64,000 nucleotides of DNA from the NCBI RefSeq assembly GCF_022802975.1, contig NZ_JAFEVZ010000017.1, positions 1 to 64,000 of the forward strand, given 5' to 3'. This DNA comes from Flavobacterium pectinovorum (lineage in GTDB: Bacteria; Bacteroidota; Bacteroidia; Flavobacteriales; Flavobacteriaceae). Of the stretch, positions 40,016-49,609 are shown piece by piece. The translations under genes and the position numbers were made by a program. The first letter of the stretch is position 1, and every line of letters starts with the position of its first letter. The notes under the pieces are model-generated. The model saw only the letters and a list, made by a program, of their open reading frames with translations. It was not told where the DNA came from and did no database searches.

Positions 40016-41269
40016 ATGGAAAATTTAGCATTAATCGATTCATTCTCAGAGTTTAAAGACAATAAACTTATTGATCGTGTAACGCTTATGGCAATTTTAG
40101 AGGACGTGTTTAGAAATGCATTGAAGAAAAAATACGGTTCTGATGATAACTTCGATATTATCATAAATCCGGATAAGGGAGATATGGAGATTTGGAGAAG
40201 AAGAGTAATCGTTGCAGACGAAGATCTTGATTTTGAAAATGAAGAAATTACTTTAACAGAAGCAAGAATGATTGAAGCCGATTTTGAAATTGGTGAAGAA
40301 GTTTCTGAAGAAGTTAAATTGATTGATTTAGGAAGAAGAGCTATTTTGGCCTTGCGTCAAAACTTAATATCAAAAATTCACGAACACGATAATACCAATC
40401 TTTACAAACAATTTAAAGATATTATTGGTGATATATATACTGCCGAAGTACATCATGTGCGTCCAAGAGTAGTTATCTTGGTTGATGATGAAGGAAATGA
40501 AATTGTGCTTCCAAAAGAAAAACAAATTCCGTCTGACTTTTTCCGTAAAGGGGATAATGTTAGAGGGATAATTGAAAGCGTTGAATTAAAAGGGAATAAG
40601 CCTCAAATCATTATGTCGAGAACTTCTGAGAAGTTTTTAGAGAAATTGTTTGAGCAGGAAATTCCGGAAGTTTTTGACGGATTAATTACAGTTAAAAATG
40701 TTGTTCGTATCCCGGGTGAAAAAGCAAAAGTAGCGGTAGATTCTTATGATGACAGAATTGACCCGGTTGGTGCTTGTGTTGGTATGAAAGGCTCTCGTAT
40801 TCACGGTATTGTTCGTGAGTTAGGAAATGAAAATATCGACGTAATCAATTATACAAACAATATTCAATTGTTTATTACAAGAGCATTAAGTCCTGCAAAA
40901 GTTTCTTCGGTTAAAATAGATGAAGAAAACAAAAGAGCTGAAGTGTTTTTGAAATTAGAAGAGGTTTCTAAAGCAATTGGTAGAGGAGGTCATAATATTA
41001 AATTAGCAGGTCAGTTAACAGGTTATGAACTAGATGTTATTCGTGAAGGTGATGTTGCTGGAGCGATTGCAGATGAAGATGATGTAGAATTAACAGAGTT
41101 TTCGGACGAAATTGAAGACTGGGTAATTGAAGAGTTTGCAAAAATAGGTTTAGATACTGCAAAAAGTATTTTGAAACAAGAAGTAGAAGATTTAGTACGA
41201 AGAACAGATTTGGAGGAGGAAACAATTCTTGATGTTATGAAAATACTAAAAGAAGAGTTCGATAGTTAG
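40016..41269 (+). CDS. nusA: Transcription termination/antitermination factor NusA
   Basis: NusA binds RNA polymerase and nascent RNA to modulate pausing, termination and antitermination. The order of domains is N-terminal (1 to about 130), S1 (about 135-200, GDIYTAEVHHV), KH1 and KH2 (DPVGACVGMKGSRI and IGRGGHNIKLAGQLTG). The length is 417 residues and the acidic repeat domains of E. coli NusA are absent, as usual in this phylum. Its own operon leader holds a terminator-like hairpin, which would let NusA affect its own expression. Confidence 0.97.
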   Translation: MENLALIDSFSEFKDNKLIDRVTLMAILEDVFRNALKKKYGSDDNFDIIINPDKGDMEIWRRRVIVADEDLDFENEEITLTEARMIEADFEIGEEVSEEVKLIDLGRRAILALRQNLISKIHEHDNTNLYKQFKDIIGDIYTAEVHHVRPRVVILVDDEGNEIVLPKEKQIPSDFFRKGDNVRGIIESVELKGNKPQIIMSRTSEKFLEKLFEQEIPEVFDGLITVKNVVRIPGEKAKVAVDSYDDRIDPVGACVGMKGSRIHGIVRELGNENIDVINYTNNIQLFITRALSPAKVSSVKIDEENKRAEVFLKLEEVSKAIGRGGHNIKLAGQLTGYELDVIREGDVAGAIADEDDVELTEFSDEIEDWVIEEFAKIGLDTAKSILKQEVEDLVRRTDLEEETILDVMKILKEEFDS

Positions 41270-41317
41270 GTATCTGCTCTAACAACACAACGAAAAAGGT
41301 AATAATAAAAAGGTTAT

Positions 41318-44188
41318 ATGTCTGAAGAGAGAGTAATAAGAATAAACAAGGTTTTAAGGGAATTAAATATTTCGTTAGAAAGAGCTGTTGATTATCTAAA
41401 AGATAAGGGAATTGCTATTGATGCAAATCCAAATGCAAAAATTTCTGATAGCGAATTTAATATCCTGCAAAGCCAATTTGCGGGCGATAAGGGGAATAAG
41501 GAAGCTTCTAAAGAGGTGGGGGAAGAGAAAAGAAAAGAAAAAGAAGCATTGCGTGTAGAACGCGAGAAGGAGATTGAAGACAAACGCAGACAAGACGAAG
41601 AACGTCAAAAACAACAGGAAATTATAAAAGCTAAAGCTGTTGTGACCGGACCTGTTCAAGTAGGTAAGATTGATTTGAATCCTAAAAAACCTGTTGCTGT
41701 TTCTACTCCTTCAGAGGAGCCGGTAAAAGCTAAAGCTGAAGAGCCTAAAGTTGTTGTTCAGGCAGAAGTTGAAAAACCTGTTCAAAAAGAAGAAGTAAAA
41801 GTTGAAACTCCTGTTGTTGCTCAAGAAAAAGTCGAAAAACCTATTATTACAGAGAAAAAAGAAGTAAAAGTTGAAACGCCTAAAGTAGCTCAGGAGCCAG
41901 TTATTTCAACTGATTCTGCAACTGCAGAAGAAACGATCACTACTCAATATCAAAAATTATCAGGAACTACACTTACAGGTCAAACAATTGATTTATCTCA
42001 ATTTAATAAACCAAAGAAAAAGAAAGAAGATCCAAAGATAACTCCAAACAAACCGGGAGCGCCTGGAGCAAACAATAACGCCAATAAAAATAAGCGTAAA
42101 AGAATTGCTCCTAAGCCAGGAACTCCTGGAGCGCCAGGTGCACCTAGACCGGCTAATGCGCCAGGTACACCAAATCCTAATAAAATTACTCCAAATACTG
42201 GAGGAGGTTTTAATGCTAACAGAAGTGCGAGGCCAGGTTTCGTAAAAGGAAATCGTCCAGCTATTGTGGCAAAAGTAGAGCCTACAGAAGAGGAAGTAAA
42301 AAACCAAATTAGAGAGACTCTTGAAAAACTTCAGGGGAAAGGTGGTAAATCAAAAGCTGCTAAATACAGAAGAGATAAAAGAGATACGCACCGTCAGAAA
42401 TCTGATGAAGAGCAAAGAGCGCTTGATGAAGGAAGTAAAACTATTAAGGTTACTGAATTTGTTACAGTTGGTGAAATTGCAATCATGATGGATGTGCCAA
42501 TTACTAAAGTTATCGGAACTTGTATGTCTCTTGGTATCATGGTTACTATGAATCAGCGTTTAGATGCTGAAACTTTAACGATTGTTGCTGATGAGTTTGG
42601 TTATGAGGTTGAGTTTATAACGGTTGATATTGAAGAAGCTATTGAGATAGTTGAAGATAGAGAAGAAGATTTAGTTGTTAGAGCGCCAATTGTTACTGTA
42701 ATGGGGCACGTCGATCACGGTAAAACATCTTTGCTGGATTATATCCGTAAAGAGAATGTTATCGCTGGTGAGTCTGGAGGTATTACACAGCACATTGGGG
42801 CATATGGAGTGACTTTAGATAACGGTCAAAAAATTGCATTTTTAGATACACCGGGTCACGAGGCGTTTACAGCGATGCGTGCACGTGGTGCTCAGGTTAC
42901 TGATATTGCTATTATTGTAGTTGCTGCGGATGATGATATTATGCCGCAAACAAAAGAAGCAATTTCTCACGCACAGGCTGCGGGAGTACCAATTATATTT
43001 GCAATAAATAAAATTGATAAACCAAATGCTAATGTTGAGAAAATCAAAGAGCGTTTGGCCGGTATGAATTTACTTGTTGAAGATTGGGGTGGGAAAATTC
43101 AATCACATGATATTTCTGCAAAAGTTGGAACAGGGGTAAAAGAATTATTGGAAAAGGTTTTATTAGAAGCTGAAATTTTAGATTTAAAATCAAATCCAAA
43201 TAAAGCGGCTCAGGGAACTGTAGTTGAGGCTTTCTTGGATAAAGGAAAAGGATATGTGTCGACGATTTTAGTTCAGCATGGAACTTTGAAAGTTGGAGAT
43301 TATATGTTGGCTGGAAAGCATCATGGGAAAATTAAAGCAATGCATGACGAACGTGGACATAATGTAAAAGAAGCTGGTCCGTCGACTCCGGTATCTGTTT
43401 TAGGTCTTGACGGAGCTGCTACGGCTGGAGATAAATTTAATGTATTTGAGGATGAAAAAGAAGCAAAACAAATTGCATCTAAGCGTTCTCAGTTAATGCG
43501 TGAGCAATCTGTACGTACGCAAAGACATATTACGCTTGATGAGATTGGACGTCGTATTGCTCTTGGTCAGTTTAAAGAATTAAATGTTATTCTTAAAGGA
43601 GACGTTGATGGATCTGTTGAAGCATTATCTGACTCGTTCTCTAAGCTTTCTACGGAAGAAGTTCAGATTAATATTATTCATAAAGGTGTTGGCGCAATTA
43701 CAGAAACTGATGTTAACTTAGCTTCTGCTTCAGATGCTATTATTATCGGATTTAATGTACGTCCTGCGGGTAATGCAAGGCAGCTTGCAGATAAAGAAGA
43801 AATCGATATTCGTTACTATTCTATTATCTACGCTGCTATCGATGACTTAAAAGACGCAATGGAAGGGATGCTGGCTCCTGAAATGAAAGAAGAAGTTCTT
43901 GGAACTGCAGAAATTCGTGAGATTTTCAAAATTTCTAAGGTGGGTTCTATTGCAGGTTGTATGGTGACAGATGGTAAGATTTTAAGAGCTTCAAAAATTA
44001 GAGTAATCAGAGAAGGTGTTGTTGTTCATACAGGGGAACTTGTTGCTTTAAAACGCTTTAAAGATGATGTTAAAGAGGTGACCAAAGGGTATGATTGTGG
44101 TATCCAGATTAAAGGTTTTAATGATATCGAAGAAAGAGATGTTATTGAAGCGTACCATGAAGTTGCAATTAAAAAGAAGTTGAAATAA
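41318..44188 (+). CDS. infB: Translation initiation factor IF-2
   Basis: IF-2 is the GTPase that brings initiator tRNA to the 30S subunit. The 956-residue protein has a helical N-terminus, a long charged and low-complexity region (about 55-340), then the G domain with G1 GHVDHGKTS from about residue 463, DTPGHEAF and NKID, and the C-terminal domains. The low-complexity part includes a collagen-like PGTPGAPGAPRPANAPGTP stretch near 265-290 and Lys/Glu/Val-rich repeats. It closes the rimP-nusA-infB operon, before a strong terminator. Confidence 0.98.
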   Translation: MSEERVIRINKVLRELNISLERAVDYLKDKGIAIDANPNAKISDSEFNILQSQFAGDKGNKEASKEVGEEKRKEKEALRVEREKEIEDKRRQDEERQKQQEIIKAKAVVTGPVQVGKIDLNPKKPVAVSTPSEEPVKAKAEEPKVVVQAEVEKPVQKEEVKVETPVVAQEKVEKPIITEKKEVKVETPKVAQEPVISTDSATAEETITTQYQKLSGTTLTGQTIDLSQFNKPKKKKEDPKITPNKPGAPGANNNANKNKRKRIAPKPGTPGAPGAPRPANAPGTPNPNKITPNTGGGFNANRSARPGFVKGNRPAIVAKVEPTEEEVKNQIRETLEKLQGKGGKSKAAKYRRDKRDTHRQKSDEEQRALDEGSKTIKVTEFVTVGEIAIMMDVPITKVIGTCMSLGIMVTMNQRLDAETLTIVADEFGYEVEFITVDIEEAIEIVEDREEDLVVRAPIVTVMGHVDHGKTSLLDYIRKENVIAGESGGITQHIGAYGVTLDNGQKIAFLDTPGHEAFTAMRARGAQVTDIAIIVVAADDDIMPQTKEAISHAQAAGVPIIFAINKIDKPNANVEKIKERLAGMNLLVEDWGGKIQSHDISAKVGTGVKELLEKVLLEAEILDLKSNPNKAAQGTVVEAFLDKGKGYVSTILVQHGTLKVGDYMLAGKHHGKIKAMHDERGHNVKEAGPSTPVSVLGLDGAATAGDKFNVFEDEKEAKQIASKRSQLMREQSVRTQRHITLDEIGRRIALGQFKELNVILKGDVDGSVEALSDSFSKLSTEEVQINIIHKGVGAITETDVNLASASDAIIIGFNVRPAGNARQLADKEEIDIRYYSIIYAAIDDLKDAMEGMLAPEMKEEVLGTAEIREIFKISKVGSIAGCMVTDGKILRASKIRVIREGVVVHTGELVALKRFKDDVKEVTKGYDCGIQIKGFNDIEERDVIEAYHEVAIKKKLK

Positions 44189-44195
44189 TATTTAA

Positions 44196-44237
44196 GCAAA
44201 AAAAAAGTCCCAATGAAAATTGGGACTTTTTTTTTGC
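44196..44237. terminator. Terminator of rimP-nusA-infB
   Basis: A perfect 19-bp stem (44196-44214 and 44219-44237) with a GAAA tetraloop, core AAGTCCCAAT, and nine A/T pairs. It is 7 bp after the infB stop. Confidence 0.95.
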
Positions 44238-44504
44238 TTCTAATTCTTCTCGATTAAGTTGAAAGTAAAAGTTCTTTGTTTTTATTTTTAGTCTCTAATA
44301 TTGATTAGAATTGGCTGTAAAGACTAATGGGGTTATGTGTTGTGAATGATTTTTTTGATTTATGAGGAATAAAGAAATTCTGTTAAAAAAGGGGAATTAA
44401 TAATTTTTTTATATTGGAAATAAAACGATAAATAAATGATTAAATCAGTATTACTCGATAAATGCATGCCGGATTGGAATATTTTGTGATAATAATTCAA
44501 ATAA
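44238..44504. other. Intergenic region without recognised features
   Basis: An AT-rich stretch between the infB terminator and the SPOR gene terminator. No gene, repeat or promoter was seen. Confidence 0.5.
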
Positions 44505-44540
44505 AAAAGAGGCTGTCTTGGTTTTGAGACAGCCTCTTTT
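44505..44540 (-). terminator. Terminator of the SPOR-domain gene
   Basis: Perfect 14-bp arms AAAAGAGGCTGTCT (44505-44518 and 44527-44540) with an 8-nt loop, and an A tract that becomes a T tract on the minus strand. Confidence 0.92.
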
Positions 44541-44556
44541 AGGAGAATTGAGGGTT

Positions 44557-44946
44557 TTATTTACTTGGTTTAACAAGAAAAACGCTTTTGTATTTCTTTT
44601 TAATTTCTTCTAAATTCCGTTCCGCTTCAATTCTGGTTTTAAAATTTCCAACAAGGACTTTGTAGTTTGGAGTATTAAAAATTATTGTTCCGTCTATGGG
44701 GTTAAATTCTCTTTTAAAATTAGATAATGTTTTTTTTGCTTCATCGCTTTTTCCGCTGAAAATTTGAATTTTGTAATTATCGTTGGTGCTAATTGACGTG
44801 TTAATTTTACGTTTATCATTCAATAATTGTTCAAATTTAGGGTCCTGATTCAAAGTAACATTTTGGTCTTGAGCATTAATATTATATGTTAAAGCAAACA
44901 TTGGTAATAATAGAAAAATCTTTTTTGAAGGAGTTAAAATTCTCAT
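44557..44946 (-). CDS. Exported SPOR-domain protein
   Basis: The protein of about 129 residues has a signal peptide (ending NINAQD) and a C-terminal SPOR domain (YKIQIFSGKSDEAKK ... YKVLVGNFKTRIEAERNL), which usually binds peptidoglycan lacking stem peptides at division sites. The ATG at 44946 is preferred over an upstream ATG at 44967. It is the only gene of its unit and could act in the periplasm during cell division or wall remodelling. Confidence 0.88.
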   Translation of the reverse strand: MRILTPSKKIFLLLPMFALTYNINAQDQNVTLNQDPKFEQLLNDKRKINTSISTNDNYKIQIFSGKSDEAKKTLSNFKREFNPIDGTIIFNTPNYKVLVGNFKTRIEAERNLEEIKKKYKSVFLVKPSK

Positions 44947-45048
44947 AATGTGATGGTTTTTGTACAAAAGTAGTATTTAAAGTTTATATGTGAAATGTTC
45001 TTATTATTTAGAATTGATATAAATTGATATTTAAGACTATTTTAAGGT

Positions 45049-45078
45049 TTTGAGAATAGTACTTAAATTGTATTTTTG
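45049..45078 (+). promoter_or_regulatory. Promoter of the ACIII-cytochrome oxidase operon
   Basis: TTTG (45049-45052) and TATTTTTG (45071-45078) are separated by 18 bp, about 85 bp before actA. This is the only clear promoter ahead of eight densely packed respiratory genes. Confidence 0.6.
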
Positions 45079-45164
45079 TGCAAGTTTTAAAAAAAAGGTA
45101 TTAGGTTTTGACTGGAGTTACAGAAAAAATCATACCAAAAAATTAGTAGATAATTTTATACTAT

Positions 45165-46484
45165 ATGAAAAAGGTGGGTAACCATAATTCGATCTCAAGA
45201 AAATTATTGCTTAGCTTATCGCTAACGCTGATTTTCTCCCTAACTTCATTTGCTCAAGATCCTGCTGCAGTTCCTGCGGCGACTGAAGCTGCTCCAGCTG
45301 CTGCGTCTGGAGGTGATCCGGTAAAAGGGAAGGAACTTTTTAATGCAAATTGCGCTGCATGTCACAAATTAGATGCTAAATCAACTGGTCCTGCTTTAAG
45401 GGGGGTTGCTGATAAGCATGATAAAGCTTGGCTTTACAAATGGGTACACAACAGTTCTGATATGATTAAATCAGGAGATCCTGTTGCTGTTAAGCTTTTT
45501 GAGGAGAATAATAAGTCTGTAATGACTTCTTTTCCTCAACTGTCAGAAGGTGATATTGATAATATTATCGCTTATACTTCTGAAGTAAAAGCTGAGCCTG
45601 CAGTAGGTGCTGCTCCTCCGAATACTAAAGTTGAAAGTGGTGGAATTTCTAATAATATTATTTTAGGAGCTCTTGCGCTTGTAATGGCTATTTTGGTTGT
45701 GATGTTGTTCATGGTGAACAAAGTTTTAACTAAGGTTGCAAATAAAAATGGTATAGAGGTTGCTCCAAAAGAAGCTACAACTCCAATCTGGAAAGCTTTT
45801 GCGAGAAATCAATTCTTGGTATTGGTTACTTCAATATTCTTGCTTTTGGCTAGTGGGTATTTTGTATATGGGTATTTAATGCAGGTTGGTGTGGATCAAA
45901 ACTACGAGCCAATTCAGCCAATTCACTATTCTCATAAAATTCACGCTGGAGATAACGAGATTAATTGTAAATATTGTCACTCTGCTGCTCGTGTAAGTAA
46001 AACAGCCGGAATTCCTTCTTTGAATGTTTGTATGAACTGTCATAAAAATATTTCTGAAGTTGCTGAAACAACTGCTACTGCTGAGTATAGTAAAGCATTT
46101 TACGATGGTGAAATACAGAAGTTATATGATGCTGTTGGTTGGGATAAAACTAAACAGGTTTATACTGGGAAGACTAAGCCTGTTAAATGGGTTCGTATTC
46201 ATAATTTGCCGGATTTTGTGTATTTCAATCACTCACAGCACGTTTCTGTTGCGGGACTTGAATGTCAAACTTGTCACGGACCAGTAGAGGAATTTGAAAT
46301 CATGAAGCAATACTCTAAATTAACAATGGGATGGTGTGTAGATTGCCATAGAAAAACTGATGTTAAGATGGAAGGAAATGCATATTATGATAAAATTCAT
46401 GCTGAGCTTTCTAAAAAATACGGTGTAGAGAAATTAACTGCAGCGCAAATGGGAGGTTTAGAGTGTGGTAAATGCCACTATTAA
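45165..46484 (+). CDS. actA: Alternative complex III multihaem cytochrome c subunit ActA
   Basis: This subunit carries electrons from the quinol-oxidising complex towards the oxidase. After the signal peptide there is a monohaem cytochrome c domain (CAACHK), then transmembrane helices at about residues 163-185 and 215-237, then a multihaem part with CKYCHS, CMNCHK, CQTCHG, CVDCHR and a C-terminal CGKCHY. Six CxxCH motifs are therefore visible, one more than the pentahaem ActA described in Rhodothermus. The haem domains would face the periplasm. It is first in the actABCDEF-coxBA operon. Confidence 0.93.
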   Translation: MKKVGNHNSISRKLLLSLSLTLIFSLTSFAQDPAAVPAATEAAPAAASGGDPVKGKELFNANCAACHKLDAKSTGPALRGVADKHDKAWLYKWVHNSSDMIKSGDPVAVKLFEENNKSVMTSFPQLSEGDIDNIIAYTSEVKAEPAVGAAPPNTKVESGGISNNIILGALALVMAILVVMLFMVNKVLTKVANKNGIEVAPKEATTPIWKAFARNQFLVLVTSIFLLLASGYFVYGYLMQVGVDQNYEPIQPIHYSHKIHAGDNEINCKYCHSAARVSKTAGIPSLNVCMNCHKNISEVAETTATAEYSKAFYDGEIQKLYDAVGWDKTKQVYTGKTKPVKWVRIHNLPDFVYFNHSQHVSVAGLECQTCHGPVEEFEIMKQYSKLTMGWCVDCHRKTDVKMEGNAYYDKIHAELSKKYGVEKLTAAQMGGLECGKCHY

Positions 46485-46516
46485 TCGATTTATTAAGATT
46501 TTAATATATATATACA

Positions 46517-49500
46517 ATGTCATCAAACAAAAAATACTGGAAAAGTGTTGAGGAGCTAGAAAATAGTTCTATTGTTGAGGCGCTTAGAAATAACGAGTTT
46601 GTTGAAGAAATTCCTACTGATGAATTTTTAGGTAATGCTGATGCTTTATCTACATCTGGAACTTCACGTCGTGACTTTTTAAAGTACGTAGGGTTTAGTA
46701 CAGCAGCTGTTACTTTAGCTGCGTGCGAAGGTCCTGTTCACAAGTCTATCCCTTATGTTTTACAGCCAGAACAAATCATTCCTGGTGTTGCAGATTATTA
46801 TGCAACTACAGTTTTTGACGGTTTTGATTTTGCTAATCTTTTGGTTAAAACTCGTGAGGGTCGTCCAATTAAAATTGAAAACAATACAATTGTTGGTGCT
46901 AAATTTGCGGCGAATGCAAGAATTCATGCTTCTATCTTAGGATTGTATGATAGTGCACGTTTGAAAGAGCCAAAAGTAGATGGTAAAGATTCTACTTGGT
47001 CAGCAGTTGATTTAAAAATTAAATCAAGCATAGCTGATGCAAAAGCTAAAGGTGGGCAAGTAGTTTTATTGACTAATACTTTAGCGAGCCCATCTACAGA
47101 AAAATTAATTGCAGAATTTATTGCTAAAAATCCAAATGCAAAGCATGTTGTTTATGATGCGGTTTCTTCATCTGAGGCTTTAGATGCTTTTGAATCTGTA
47201 TTTGGTCAAAGAGCTTTAGTTGATTACGATTTTTCAAAAGCTAATTTAATTGTATCTGTTGGTGCTGATTTCTTAGGAGATTGGCAAGGTGGGGGATATG
47301 ATTCCGGATACGCAAAAGGGCGTATTCCTCAAAATGGAAAAATGTCTCGTCACTTCCAGTTTGAATCAAATATGACTTTATCTGGAGCTGCTGCTGATAA
47401 ACGAGTTCCGATGACTATAGCTGCTCAAAAACAAGCTTTAGTTCAAATTTATAATATTATTACAGGTGCTTCAGTTGCTGTGTCTTTAGATGATAAAGTC
47501 AAAACTGAAGTAGTTAAAGCTGCTCAGCAACTTAAAGCCGCTGGATCAAAAGGAGTTTTAGTATCTGGTATTGAGGATAAAAATGCTCAATTATTAGTTT
47601 TAGCAATCAACCAAGTGTTGGCTAGTGAGGCTTTTACAACTGTTGGTGCAAGACAAATTAGAAAAGGTTCTAATGTTATCGTTTCTCAGTTAGTTAAAGA
47701 TTTGAACGCAGGAAGTGTTCATACTTTAATTATGAGTGGAGTTAATCCAGTTTATACTTTAGCTGATTCAGCTTCTTTTGTAGCTGGATTGAAAAAAGTT
47801 AAAACTTCGGTTGCTTTTTCATTGAAAGAAGATGAAACTGCGTCAATTGTTACAGTTGCTGCTCCGGCACCTCATTATTTAGAATCTTGGGGCGATGTGG
47901 AAATAACAAAAGGAACTTATAGTTTAACTCAGCCTACAATTCGTCCTATCTTTAATACAAAACAATTTCAAGATGTTTTATTGTCATTAAATGGTGCTGT
48001 TGGTACTTTTTATGATTATTTAAAAGTAAACTCTGGAGTATTTACTGTAGGTTCTTCTTGGAATAAAGTATTGCATGATGGTGTTGCTGTACTTGGATCT
48101 GCTGCATTATCTGGAGGTGCTATTGATGCTGCTTCGGCTGCAAATGCTGTTGCAAAATCTAAGTCAGCTGGTGATTTCGAATTAGTACTATATACTAAAA
48201 CGGGATTAGGGGACGGACAGCATGCAAATAACCCATGGTTACAAGAGTTTCCAGATCCAATTACAAGAGTTTCTTGGGATAACTATGTTACAGTATCAAA
48301 TGCTGATGCTACAAAACTTGGTTTGTCAAATGAAATTGTTGCTAACGGTGGTTTAAATGGTAGTTATGCTACAATCACTACGGTTGATGGTATTAAATTG
48401 GAGAATGTTCCGGTTATCGTTCAGCCAGGTCAGGCAGTTGGAACTTTAGGTTTGGCTCTTGGTTACGGTCGTAAAGCTGCTTTAAAAGAAGAAATGCAAG
48501 TAGGTTTAAATGCTTACGCTTTATATAAAGGTTTCGATGGGGTTCAATCTGTATCTATCGTTAAAGCTGGAGGAGAACATGAGTTTGCTTGTGTCCAAGG
48601 TCAGAAAACTTTAATGGGTAGAGGAGATATTATTAAGGAAACTTCTTTAGATATTTTTAATAAAGAAGATGCAGAACATTGGAATGAAAAACCAATGGTA
48701 TCTTTAGATCATCAGGAAGTTGAAGCTACAACTGTTGACTTATGGGAATCATTTGATCGTTCTACAGGTCATCATTTCAACTTATCAATTGATTTAAATG
48801 CTTGTACTGGATGTGGTGCTTGTGTTATTGCTTGTCATGCTGAAAATAACGTTCCTGTTGTAGGTAAAGCAGAAGTTAGAAGAAGCCGTGATATGCATTG
48901 GTTGCGTATCGACAGGTATTATTCTTCTGAAAGCACTTTTGAAGGTGATAATGAAAGAAAAGAAGGAATTGCAGGTTTGTCTAGTTCATTGTCTACATTC
49001 AATGAAATGGAAAAACCGGGAGAAAATCCTCAAGTAGCATTCCAACCTGTAATGTGTCAGCACTGTAATCACGCACCTTGTGAAACAGTATGTCCTGTAG
49101 CTGCTACATCTCATGGTCGTCAAGGTCAAAATCACATGGCTTATAACAGATGTGTTGGTACTCGTTATTGTGCAAACAACTGTCCTTATAAAGTTCGTCG
49201 TTTTAACTGGTTCTTGTACAACAAGAATAGTGAATTCGATTATCACATGAATGATGATTTAGGTCGTATGGTATTAAACCCAGACGTAAACGTTCGTTCA
49301 CGTGGAGTTATGGAAAAATGTTCTTTCTGTATCCAAAGTACTCAGGCTGTAATTCTTCAGGCAAAACGTGAAGGTAGAGTCGTAGCAAAAGATGAATTTA
49401 ACAATGCTTGTGCTTGTTCTGCGGCTTGTTCTTCTGGAGCAATGGTATTTGGTGATGTGAATGATAAAGAAAGTGAAGTTGCTAAATTAGCTGAAAGCGA

Positions 49501-49576
49501 AAGAGCATACCACTTATTAGAGCATGTGGGTACAAAACCAAATGTTTTCTATCACGTAAAAGTTAGAAATACTTAG
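46517..49576 (+). CDS. actB: Alternative complex III iron-sulphur subunit ActB
   Basis: This 1019-residue subunit combines a molybdopterin-oxidoreductase-like domain, which in this family lacks the cofactor, with a ferredoxin-like domain. A twin-arginine signal with lipobox features is seen at SRRDFLKYVGFSTAAVTLAAC. Cluster-binding motifs are CTGCGACVIACHAENN, CQHCNHAPCETVCPVA, CVGTRYCANNCPY and CSFCIQS with CACSAAC. It sits on the periplasmic face and relays electrons from quinol to ActA haems. Confidence 0.95.
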   Translation: MSSNKKYWKSVEELENSSIVEALRNNEFVEEIPTDEFLGNADALSTSGTSRRDFLKYVGFSTAAVTLAACEGPVHKSIPYVLQPEQIIPGVADYYATTVFDGFDFANLLVKTREGRPIKIENNTIVGAKFAANARIHASILGLYDSARLKEPKVDGKDSTWSAVDLKIKSSIADAKAKGGQVVLLTNTLASPSTEKLIAEFIAKNPNAKHVVYDAVSSSEALDAFESVFGQRALVDYDFSKANLIVSVGADFLGDWQGGGYDSGYAKGRIPQNGKMSRHFQFESNMTLSGAAADKRVPMTIAAQKQALVQIYNIITGASVAVSLDDKVKTEVVKAAQQLKAAGSKGVLVSGIEDKNAQLLVLAINQVLASEAFTTVGARQIRKGSNVIVSQLVKDLNAGSVHTLIMSGVNPVYTLADSASFVAGLKKVKTSVAFSLKEDETASIVTVAAPAPHYLESWGDVEITKGTYSLTQPTIRPIFNTKQFQDVLLSLNGAVGTFYDYLKVNSGVFTVGSSWNKVLHDGVAVLGSAALSGGAIDAASAANAVAKSKSAGDFELVLYTKTGLGDGQHANNPWLQEFPDPITRVSWDNYVTVSNADATKLGLSNEIVANGGLNGSYATITTVDGIKLENVPVIVQPGQAVGTLGLALGYGRKAALKEEMQVGLNAYALYKGFDGVQSVSIVKAGGEHEFACVQGQKTLMGRGDIIKETSLDIFNKEDAEHWNEKPMVSLDHQEVEATTVDLWESFDRSTGHHFNLSIDLNACTGCGACVIACHAENNVPVVGKAEVRRSRDMHWLRIDRYYSSESTFEGDNERKEGIAGLSSSLSTFNEMEKPGENPQVAFQPVMCQHCNHAPCETVCPVAATSHGRQGQNHMAYNRCVGTRYCANNCPYKVRRFNWFLYNKNSEFDYHMNDDLGRMVLNPDVNVRSRGVMEKCSFCIQSTQAVILQAKREGRVVAKDEFNNACACSAACSSGAMVFGDVNDKESEVAKLAESERAYHLLEHVGTKPNVFYHVKVRNT

Positions 49577-49609
49577 TAAATTATTAATTAAGAAACAATA
49601 TAAAGGATT

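Noticed and set aside
41993..42307. A 104-codon minus-strand frame within infB
   Set aside because: It is the antisense of the Gly/Pro/Asn-rich linker and gives Trp/Ser/Arg-rich text without family resemblance.
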